Positions 1 to 5,695 of a DNA stretch of 15,927 bases are shown here, one piece after another (the first letter of the stretch is position 1; each line of letters starts with the position of its first letter). Under the pieces are notes generated by a model. That model was not told the DNA's origin and made no database searches. It saw only the letters and a program-made list of their open reading frames with translations. Origin of the DNA: Chloroflexota bacterium (GTDB lineage: Bacteria > Chloroflexota > Dormibacteria > CF-121); contig VBGO01000077.1 in assembly GCA_005882525.1 (NCBI GenBank), forward strand, positions 1 to 15,927, read 5' to 3'. A program made the translations under genes and the position numbers.

Positions 1-22
1 CTAATCCGTAAGCTAGGCAGTC

Positions 23-1321
23 GTGCCTTCCGCCAAGCGCACGACCTACCCGGACCTGTTTCGGATCGCTACCTTTCCTCGGTTGGCGAGCAGCGTGGTC
101 CTGGCGCGAACCGCCAACGCGATGATGCAACTTGCACTGGTGCTCTTCGTCCTGCAGCGCTTCCACTCGCCGACGCTTGCTGGCCTGACGGTGTTCCTCG
201 CCATCGCCCCGGGGATTGCCGTAAGCCCAATTGCCGGTGCCCTGCTCGACCGGCATGGGAGGGTGCGCCTCATCATCCTCGACTACGCCGTCGGGGCACT
301 GAGTCTGTTCCTGATCGCCGGCCTCGACGCCGCCGGACGGCTGACCCCGGCGGTGCTGCTGCCGATTGTGACGGTCGGCGCCCTCACCTACTCGTTGAGT
401 AACAGCGGCGCTCGGTCGTTGCTGCCGCTGATCGTCCCCAACCGGCTCTGGGATCGGGCGAACGCCCTGGACAGCATGGCGTACGCGGTGACGGGCGCCG
501 CCGGCCCGGCGCTTGCCGGCGGGCTGACCGCCTGGTACGGGTCTCGGGTCGCCCTGCTCACTGCGGCCCTCTGCTTCATCGCCGCGGCGCTGGCGATGGT
601 CGGGCTTGCGGAGCCGCTGACGCGCGGCGGGTCGAGGTCCGTGCTCGCCGATGCGCGGGAAGGGCTGCTCTACGTCGTTGTGCGAAACGCGTCGCTGCGC
701 GGGTTGGCCATCGTCGTCGGCCTGGTGAATGTCGGCTTTGGCATCTTGATCGTGGCGCTGCCTGTCCTGATCTTTGGGCGCGTCCACGGGGACGCGGCGC
801 AGGTCGGTGAAGTCTGGGCTCTGTTGGGACTAGGGTCGGCCCTGTCCGTTTTCTACTTCGGGCGCCTAAGCAGTGAAGGTCGCGAACGCCTGATGCTGGG
901 ACTCGGCACGCTGATCGGCGGGCTGGCGATGGCCGCACTGGCCGGCACCGGCAGTGTGATCGTGGTGGCCGCCGGCATGGCCATTATTGGGCTGGCCAAC
1001 GGTCCGGCCGACATCGCCCTGTTTTCGATGCGGCAGCGCCGCACCGACCCCGCCTGGTACGGACGAGCCTTCGCCGTCTCGATGTCGCTGAATTTTGCCG
1101 GGACGCCGCTCGGGTCCGCGATCTCCGGTCCGCTGATTCACCTCGGGCTGACGCTGGCGATCGGCGTTGCTGCCGCGTTTCTCCTGCTCGCCGCGGGGCT
1201 GACACCGCTGCTTATCCCTAAAACGGCTGGGTATAAAATCGAGGGTGAGTCCGCCAGGCAGTCGCGCCGGGATCGTCCCGTCGAGGAAAGTCCGAGCTCC
1301 GCAGAGCAGGGTGCCGGGTAA
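23..1321 (+). CDS. MFS transporter, drug/siderophore exporter-like (MFS_3 type)
   Basis: Predicted 432-residue inner-membrane transporter of the major facilitator superfamily, with about 12 hydrophobic segments between residues 18 and 395. The loop after the second helix reads SPIAGALLDRHGRVRL, a form of MFS motif A. The mid-protein stretch GARSLLPLIVPNRLWDRANAL, followed by a GPALAG segment, is typical of the EntS/MFS_3-like exporters. Substrate cannot be told from sequence. The GTG start at 23 is the only start near the beginning of the frame, since an in-frame TAG lies at 14-16; an internal ATG pair near 121 would cut the first helix. The last ~25 residues (ESARQSRRDRPVEESPSSAE and onward) are hydrophilic and are encoded by the 5' end of rnpB. 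The stop codon falls inside the RNase P RNA, so the C-terminal tail is probably dictated by the RNA gene. It is unrelated in function to the downstream cell wall genes. Confidence 0.85.
   Translation: MPSAKRTTYPDLFRIATFPRLASSVVLARTANAMMQLALVLFVLQRFHSPTLAGLTVFLAIAPGIAVSPIAGALLDRHGRVRLIILDYAVGALSLFLIAGLDAAGRLTPAVLLPIVTVGALTYSLSNSGARSLLPLIVPNRLWDRANALDSMAYAVTGAAGPALAGGLTAWYGSRVALLTAALCFIAAALAMVGLAEPLTRGGSRSVLADAREGLLYVVVRNASLRGLAIVVGLVNVGFGILIVALPVLIFGRVHGDAAQVGEVWALLGLGSALSVFYFGRLSSEGRERLMLGLGTLIGGLAMAALAGTGSVIVVAAGMAIIGLANGPADIALFSMRQRRTDPAWYGRAFAVSMSLNFAGTPLGSAISGPLIHLGLTLAIGVAAAFLLLAAGLTPLLIPKTAGYKIEGESARQSRRDRPVEESPSSAEQGAG
1199..1237 (+). promoter_or_regulatory. Probable rnpB promoter inside the MFS gene
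   Basis: TATAAA at 1232-1237 is an AT-rich island in GC-rich coding DNA and lies seven bases before the predicted 5' end of RNase P RNA, the right place for a -10 element. The -35 side is weak: TGCTTA at 1209-1214 has 17-bp spacing, and CTGACA at 1199-1204 is a better match but too far away. The site lies within the end of the MFS coding sequence. Confidence 0.45.
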
Positions 1322-1622
1322 CGCCCGGTCGGGGTAACCCGAAGGAGAGTGCCACAGAAAAGACACAGCCGCCGCGCAAGCGACGGCGAAGGTGAAATGG
1401 TGCGGGTAAGAGCCCACCAGCAGCCGGGAGACCGGCTGGCTCGGTAAACCCCACCCGGAGCAAGACCGAATAGGAGGACGACACGGCTGGCTCGGCCGGT
1501 CCTCGGGTAAGGTCGCTAGAGTCGCCGGGTAATCGGCGACGTAGACGGATGACTGCCGCCCCACGGCGCGCCGGCTTCGCCGGCTGAAGCGGGGAACAGA
1601 ACTCGGCTTACGGCGGACTCAC
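1245..1622 (+). ncRNA. rnpB: RNase P RNA, bacterial class A
   Basis: Catalytic RNA of RNase P, which trims the 5' leader of pre-tRNAs. All conserved blocks are visible in order. CR-I GAGGAAAGTCC is at 1283-1293, then CAGGGTGCCGGGTAACGCCC at 1307-1326. GCCACAGAAAA starts at 1351, and the GGTGAAATGGTGCGGGTAAG block starts at 1391. GTAAACCCC and GGAGCAAGACCGAATAGG start near 1445. A GGGTAAG loop at 1506-1512 probably holds the GGU that docks the tRNA CCA end. CR-V AGACGGATGACTGCC is at 1544-1558. The ends are set by a perfect 11-bp P1 helix, 1245-1255 with 1612-1622. P2 shows a compensated pair relative to the common form (CCGAG in 1292-1296 with CTCGG in 1602-1606). A GCCGGC-TTC-GCCGGC hairpin near 1570-1584, within a larger stem, is probably P19, which the E. 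coli RNA lacks. The first ~77 nt overlap the MFS gene. Confidence 0.97.
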
Positions 1623-1736
1623 TTTCTGTTTTCCTTCCTGTATCTGACGGCGCGGCAGCGCAAGCGTGGCCTGGCACAACATGTAGGGCCTATTTTTCTA
1701 TGCGGACACAAGCCCACAAGATTTAGTCCGAATTTG

Positions 1737-1765
1737 TTGACAGGCACCTGTCGCAGTGGTAGCGT
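1737..1765 (+). promoter_or_regulatory. Promoter of the dcw cluster (Pmra)
   Basis: TTGACA at 1737-1742 matches the sigma70-type -35 consensus. After a 17-bp spacer, TAGCGT at 1760-1765 serves as -10 and is preceded by TG at 1757-1758, making an extended -10. Transcription would begin near 1772 and give a leader of about 60 nt before mraZ. The putative MraZ boxes lie at and just after this start point, as expected for repression by MraZ. Confidence 0.65.
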
Positions 1766-1773
1766 TCGGCGTG

Positions 1774-1810
1774 CTGGTGGCACAAAGTGGGGAAAAGTGG
1801 GGAGAGTGAG
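1774..1810 (+). promoter_or_regulatory. Tandem MraZ-binding boxes
   Basis: AAAGTGGGGA occurs twice in direct tandem with 10-bp spacing (1784-1793 and 1794-1803). Weaker flanking copies are CTGGTGG at 1774 and AGAGTGAG at 1803, giving GTGG/GTGA cores at 1777, 1787, 1797 and 1806. Known MraZ operators are tandem GTGG/TGGG-type repeats upstream of mraZ spaced about one helical turn apart. Their position between the promoter and mraZ points to autoregulation of the cluster. Confidence 0.65.
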
Positions 1811-1830
1811 ACGGTCGGTGGCAACGCCTG

Positions 1831-2271
1831 ATGTTCCTCGGCACCTATCGACACTCGGTCGATGCCAAGGGACGGGTGGCGATTCCCGCCCGTTTTCGGG
1901 AACAACTTCCGAGTGGCACCGTCATCTCCAAGGGCGCCGAGGGCTGCCTGCAGGTCTATCCGCCTCAGGAATGGGCGCAGGAGCAGGGCTTGCGGCTCGG
2001 CTCGACGACGCCGGCGGAAGAGAGGCGGCTCGCCCGCATGATGTTCGGCGCCGCCCGGGAGTGCGAGTTCGACGCCCAGGGACGAATCGTCCTGTCCGCC
2101 GACCAGCGGCAGTATGCGGGCATCACGAGCGTCGCCTGGATCGTCGGCGTCAACAACTTGATCGAGATCTGGAACGACGAGGGGTGGCGCCGGATCGGCG
2201 AGGCGACACCCGAGGAGTACACGCGTATCCAGGACCAGGTGGCCGAGCGGCGACGTGCCCCGCGCACGTGA
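1831..2271 (+). CDS. mraZ: Transcriptional regulator MraZ
   Basis: 146-residue MraZ, an AbrB-fold DNA-binding protein that forms a ring and controls the dcw promoter. The protein has the two expected half-repeats: MFLGTYRHSVDAKGRVAIPA at residues 1-20, and FDAQGRIVLSADQRQYAGI at about residues 80-98. The DxKGR and DxQGR motifs mark the two SpoVT/AbrB-like halves. The ATG at 1831 places the conserved MFxGxYxHxxDxKGR motif exactly at the N-terminus, and an in-frame TGA at 1807-1809 excludes an upstream extension. There is no clear Shine-Dalgarno sequence close to this ATG. It is the first gene of the cluster, directly downstream of its own promoter and boxes. Its last 17 nt overlap the start of rsmH. 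Confidence 0.96.
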   Translation: MFLGTYRHSVDAKGRVAIPARFREQLPSGTVISKGAEGCLQVYPPQEWAQEQGLRLGSTTPAEERRLARMMFGAARECEFDAQGRIVLSADQRQYAGITSVAWIVGVNNLIEIWNDEGWRRIGEATPEEYTRIQDQVAERRRAPRT

Positions 2272-3235
2272 CCGCGGCCGTCCTGGCGGCGATCGACCGT
2301 CCGGGCCGCCCGGACACCGACCCGTACTTTTACAAGATGTCATAACGAGCCTTCAACCAGCCCCCGGGCAGGCGTATATCGACGCCACGCTGGGGGGTGG
2401 GGGATATGCGCGGGCGTTGATGGAGCGACTGCAGCCGGGCGGTGTGCTGCTCGGCCTCGACCGCGATGCCTCTGCCCTTGAGCGATTCGCCCGGGAACCG
2501 GTGCCTCCGGACGTCACCCTGATGCTGGAGCACACCAACTTCGCGCAACTCGCCAGCGCTGCTGAGCGGATCGGTCGTCCGGTCAACGGCGTCATCTTCG
2601 ATCTCGGTCTCTCCTCACTGCAGCTCGATGACCCGGAGCGGGGTTTCAGCTTCCAGGCGGCGGGACCGCTCGACATGCGAATGGACCGCAGCGAACCGTG
2701 GACCGCCGCCGACCTGCTCAATCGCGAATCTGAAACTGAGCTGCGGCGCATCCTCCGGGAGTACGGCCAGGAGCGGTGGGGCGCGCGGATCGCCCAGCGA
2801 ATCGTGGAGCGCCGGCGCCGGACGCCGTTCGATACCACAAAGGACCTCGTCGACGTGGTGGCCGGGGCCATTCCGCGGGGCGCCTGGCCCCGCGACATTC
2901 ACGTCGCGACCCGCACCTTCATGGCCTTCCGGATCGCGGTGAACCGGGAGCTGGACGCGATCGAAAAAGGGTTGAAGGCTGCTATTGCAGTGGTCGCAAG
3001 CGGTGGGCGCGTAGGGGTCGTCTCCTTCCACTCCCTCGAGGACAAGATTGCAAAGAACCTATTCAACGTCGAAGCAACAGACTGTATCTGTCCGCCCCAA
3101 GCGCCCGTTTGCCTCTGCGGTCATCGTCGTTCCGTGCGCGTTCTTACGCGCAAGCCAATCATCGCCTCGGAGACCGAGGTCCGGGAAAACCCCCGGTCCC
3201 GATCAGCCAAATTGCGAGTCGCGGAGAAGCTATGA
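2255..3235 (+). CDS. rsmH: 16S rRNA (cytosine(1402)-N(4))-methyltransferase RsmH
   Basis: 326-residue SAM-dependent methyltransferase that modifies C1402 in the ribosomal P site. Visible family motifs are HRPVLLQDVI near residue 21, the SAM loop ATLGGGGYARAL near 44, and GLDRDASAL near 67. GVIFDLGLSSLQLDDPERGF follows near 113, then LDMRMD, GGRVGVVSFHSLEDKI near 250, and the C-terminal RKPIIASETEVRENPRSRSA. The GTG at 2255 is the only start before the HRPVLL motif in this frame; it gives a proline/arginine-rich leader of about 20 residues and overlaps mraZ by 17 nt. The gene ends in ATGA at 3232-3235, so a ribosome could restart at the ATG of the small ORF that follows. Length is close to the usual 300-330. 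Confidence 0.96.
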   Translation: MPRARDRGRPGGDRPSGPPGHRPVLLQDVITSLQPAPGQAYIDATLGGGGYARALMERLQPGGVLLGLDRDASALERFAREPVPPDVTLMLEHTNFAQLASAAERIGRPVNGVIFDLGLSSLQLDDPERGFSFQAAGPLDMRMDRSEPWTAADLLNRESETELRRILREYGQERWGARIAQRIVERRRRTPFDTTKDLVDVVAGAIPRGAWPRDIHVATRTFMAFRIAVNRELDAIEKGLKAAIAVVASGGRVGVVSFHSLEDKIAKNLFNVEATDCICPPQAPVCLCGHRRSVRVLTRKPIIASETEVRENPRSRSAKLRVAEKL

Positions 3236-3270
3236 ACCCCGTCCATGACATTCCACAAGTCAATACCTGA
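3232..3270 (+). CDS. Possible 12-codon coupling minicistron between rsmH and ftsL
   Basis: An ATG at 3232 overlaps the rsmH stop (ATGA) and has GGAG at 3223-3226, a well spaced ribosome-binding site. It would encode MNPVHDIPQVNT and stop at TGA 3268-3270, nine bases before the ATG of the ftsL-like gene. I do not recognise the peptide. It may be a translated spacer that delivers ribosomes to ftsL, or a chance ORF. Confidence 0.3.
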   Translation: MNPVHDIPQVNT

Positions 3271-3278
3271 GCGGCCGC

Positions 3279-3767
3279 ATGGTGGAACCCCTCCCTCCTG
3301 GGCATCTACTAGTATTGCGGCCCCGCCGGCCCGATCCGACCCCTCCGGCGCGCGCGTTTCCCCCTTCGCGCGCGCGCCGGAGTCGCGGCCGGCCCTCGAT
3401 CTCGCCGCTGGTGGGCGCGGTGTCACTGATCGCGGCCGCGCTGCTCCTGGTGGCCCAATCCGCGGCCGCCACCCAGGCGAGCTACCAGATCGCGACACTG
3501 AAGCAGGAACAGGGGCGCCTCAACGGCGAGCACGACCAGCTCCTGGCCCAGCTCGCCGGCGACCGCGCCGCCAATCGCGTCGCTACCGCCGCTCAGCAAC
3601 TCGGTCTGTCCCATCCGAGCCGGTGGCAGTACGTCCACGCGGCTGGTGCCCCGATCGCGCTCGGCCCCCATCCCGCCAACCAGGGTCGTGTCGGTGTCTG
3701 GGATGGCGTGCTGGCGGTGCTGGGGGCCGTGATCGGCCGCCCGCTGAACTCCGAACCGGCGCGCTAA
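3279..3767 (+). CDS. ftsL: FtsL-like bitopic cell division protein
   Basis: 162-residue protein in the ftsL slot between rsmH and ftsI. It has a proline/arginine-rich cytoplasmic N-terminus (residues 1-42) and one clear membrane helix (about 43-63, PLVGAVSLIAAALLLVAQSA). A heptad-like segment follows (about 67-95, YQIATLKQEQGRLNGEHDQL and onward), then AAQQLGLSHPSRWQYVH. The short coiled coil followed by a 'leucine-glycine-leucine, proline' motif is the FtsL/DivIC signature. FtsL bridges FtsQ and the FtsW-FtsI pair. The assignment rests on architecture and position because these proteins diverge strongly. Start: ATG 3279 is the only standard upstream start, but GTG codons at 3411 and 3420 would begin the protein at the membrane helix. 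The C-terminus has a second mildly hydrophobic stretch (VWDGVLAVLGAVIG) that is unusual. A strong 14-bp hairpin lies in its N-terminal coding part. Confidence 0.75.
   Translation: MVEPLPPGHLLVLRPRRPDPTPPARAFPPSRARRSRGRPSISPLVGAVSLIAAALLLVAQSAAATQASYQIATLKQEQGRLNGEHDQLLAQLAGDRAANRVATAAQQLGLSHPSRWQYVHAAGAPIALGPHPANQGRVGVWDGVLAVLGAVIGRPLNSEPAR
3343..3382 (+). repeat. Perfect 14-bp GC inverted repeat within ftsL
   Basis: Bases 3343-3356 (CTCCGGCGCGCGCG) are the exact reverse complement of 3369-3382, separated by a 12-nt pyrimidine-rich loop (TTTCCCCCTTCG). The stem would be very stable in RNA. It has no following U tract, so it is not a standard terminator. It falls in the disordered arginine/proline-rich N-terminal coding part of the ftsL-like gene, or in a leader if translation starts at GTG 3411. 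Confidence 0.8.
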
Positions 3768-3780
3768 CCGGACGTCGATC

Positions 3781-5490
3781 GTGAGGGGCGCCCAGGAACT
3801 CGAGCCGCGGAGCCGCATCCTTACATTGATGGCGCTGGTACTCGGCGCCTATCTGGTGCTGCTCGGCCGGCTTGGCTACTGGCAGGTCTTCCGGCACTCG
3901 GACATGGCCCGCCTCGCGGCGGCCTATCACGACGACACCATCACGTTGTCCGCCGTCCGCGGCAACATCCTCGATCGAAATGGCGCGCTGCTGGTCACGA
4001 ACACGCCGGTCTTTTCCATCTTCGCCTCGCCGGACCAGATTTCCGCCGCCGAGCGGCAGGATATCGCCACCCGGCTGGCTCCGGTGCTGGGGCTCAGCGC
4101 CGCCGACATCCAGGTCAAGCTGGCGGCGAACCGCAAGTTCGTCTACCTGGCCCGTCGGGTCCCAGCGCTGGTCGCTCATCAACTGGATGGTCTAAAGCTG
4201 CCGGGCATCGGCAAGATCGCCGAAACGCAACGGGCGTACGTCGACGGCGGTGTGGCCGGTACGAGCCTGGCCGCGAACCTGCTTGGGTTCGCGAACGATG
4301 AAGGGACGGGCAACTACGGCGTCGAGGGCTACTACAACATGGTGCTTCACGGTCAAGACGGTTTCGAAGCGACGGTGCGCGATCTGGCAAACCGGCCGAT
4401 CGTGCTCAGCGACCGGCAGCGCCGCGATCCCATCAACGGCGCCGCGCTGCAGCTTTCGCTGGACGGCACCATCCAGGTGGTCGCCGAGCGAGCACTCGCT
4501 GACGGCGTGCAAAAGTATCAGGCCGAGAGCGGCTCCTTGATCATCATGGAGCCGGTCACCGGCCGGATCATTGCCTGGGCCGATGTGCCGAGCTATGACG
4601 CCAACGACTTTGCCACCACATCGACCGCGCAATTCATCGACCCGATCGTCTCCAACCTCTACGAACCGGGCTCGGTCATGAAGGTCATGACCCTCGCCGG
4701 CGCGCTCGACGTCCACGCCATCACCCCCGACACCCGCTTCAACGAGACCGGCGTCGCCGTGGTGGGTGGGGTGGCCATCCGCAACTGGGACAACAAAGCG
4801 CATGGGAACGTCAGCATGACGCAGGTGCTCCAGAACTCGCTCAACGTCGGTGCCATCAAGGTCCAGCAGATGGAGGGCGCGGATCGCTTCTACCAGTACC
4901 TGCAACGCTTCGGCATCGGGTCGCGGACCGGGGTCGATGTCGCCGCGGAAACCGCCGCGCCACTCCGTGATCTCGCCAAGTGGAAGCCGATCGAGCTCGC
5001 GACCGCCTCGTTCGGCCAGGGGGTGGACGCGACCCCGATCGAGATGCTGGCCGCGGTCAATGTGGCCGCCAACGGCGGCAATCTGGTCTGGCCCCACGTC
5101 GTCGATCAGGTGATCGACAGTAACGGGACGCGCCACCCGGTTCAGCCGCGCGTCGTCCGGCAGGTCATCAGCGCGAAGGCCGCCCAGCAAATGCAGCAGA
5201 TGATGGTCGGCGTCGTCGAGCATGGCTCTGGTTTTGCCGCGCGCATCGACGGCTTCAAGAACCGGATCGCCGGCAAGACCGGCACCGCCAGCATCCCGGA
5301 GAACGGCAGCTATGCCAAGGACCAAACGATCGGGTCCTTCGTCGGGTTTCTGCCAGCCGATCACCCACAGTTCATCATGATGGTGATCACTCGCAAGCCC
5401 CGGGTCCTCTTCGAAGGCGCCTATGTGGCGGCCCCCATCTGGAAGACCGTCGCCAGCGCGCTGATCACCCAGTGGCAGATCGCACCGTGA
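3781..5490 (+). CDS. ftsI: Class B penicillin-binding protein, septal transpeptidase FtsI (PBP2b/PBP3)
   Basis: 569-residue membrane-anchored D,D-transpeptidase that crosslinks septal peptidoglycan as the partner of FtsW. There is one membrane helix at about residues 16-32. The dimerisation domain begins with RGNILDRNG near residue 60, and NYGVEGYYN lies near 180. The transpeptidase domain has all three catalytic motifs: SVMK (Ser298 nucleophile, Lys301), SLN (Ser353-Asn355) and KTG (Lys499). No PASTA domains follow; the protein ends shortly after the catalytic domain. The start is a GTG 13 nt after the ftsL stop, and the N-terminal cytoplasmic tail is short. Downstream, murE would normally follow, but a 205-nt non-coding stretch is found instead. 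Confidence 0.95.
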   Translation: MRGAQELEPRSRILTLMALVLGAYLVLLGRLGYWQVFRHSDMARLAAAYHDDTITLSAVRGNILDRNGALLVTNTPVFSIFASPDQISAAERQDIATRLAPVLGLSAADIQVKLAANRKFVYLARRVPALVAHQLDGLKLPGIGKIAETQRAYVDGGVAGTSLAANLLGFANDEGTGNYGVEGYYNMVLHGQDGFEATVRDLANRPIVLSDRQRRDPINGAALQLSLDGTIQVVAERALADGVQKYQAESGSLIIMEPVTGRIIAWADVPSYDANDFATTSTAQFIDPIVSNLYEPGSVMKVMTLAGALDVHAITPDTRFNETGVAVVGGVAIRNWDNKAHGNVSMTQVLQNSLNVGAIKVQQMEGADRFYQYLQRFGIGSRTGVDVAAETAAPLRDLAKWKPIELATASFGQGVDATPIEMLAAVNVAANGGNLVWPHVVDQVIDSNGTRHPVQPRVVRQVISAKAAQQMQQMMVGVVEHGSGFAARIDGFKNRIAGKTGTASIPENGSYAKDQTIGSFVGFLPADHPQFIMMVITRKPRVLFEGAYVAAPIWKTVASALITQWQIAP

Positions 5491-5695
5491 TGCAGCCGGA
5501 ATCCACCGGTCCGAACTCGCATCTTGGGCGTGGGGCGAGCGATGCGTTCGTTGGCTCCTCCGCTCCTCGCTTACGCACCGACGGGTGCGCTCGCTCCGGT
5601 GCTCGTCGCCGCCTTCCCCTCATCTCGCCCCACATCCCAATCTGCGTCGTCCGACCGATGGATCCCGGCTTGGCGAGAATAGTGAGGCTGTGGGT
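5491..5695 (+). other. GC-rich non-coding spacer in the murE position
   Basis: This is the only substantial gap within the cluster after mraZ. It carries symmetric GC-rich sequence: CGCACC (5574-5579) pairs with GGTGCG (5584-5589) over a 4-nt loop, and GCGAGCG (5535-5541) can pair with CGCTCGC (5588-5594). GCTCC/CTCGC-type words recur through 5555-5605. This looks like a dispersed intergenic repeat (REP-like) or the scar of a lost gene. A weak promoter may sit at its end (GAGAAT at 5675-5680). GTGAGG at 5682-5687 is the ribosome-binding site for murF. No coding potential is recognised. Confidence 0.5.

Noticed and set aside
1668..1700. Possible rnpB terminator: GGCC (1668-1671) pairing with GGCC (1687-1690) followed by TATTTTTCTA
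   Set aside because: The stem is only four base pairs with a 15-nt loop, too weak to call a terminator, although the T-rich tract is suggestive.
2776..3270. Long overlapping plus-strand frame over rsmH
   Set aside because: Shadow frame of rsmH. Only its last 13 codons, from the ATG at 3232 to the stop, were kept as a possible minicistron because of its own ribosome-binding site.
4192..5364. 390-codon minus-strand open frame opposite ftsI
   Set aside because: Antisense shadow of the transpeptidase gene; no family likeness.
5585..5695. Upstream extension of murF to 5585
   Set aside because: The added residues are low-complexity Ser/Pro/Arg from the repeat block, and the conserved N-terminus begins after ATG 5696, which has a good ribosome-binding site.
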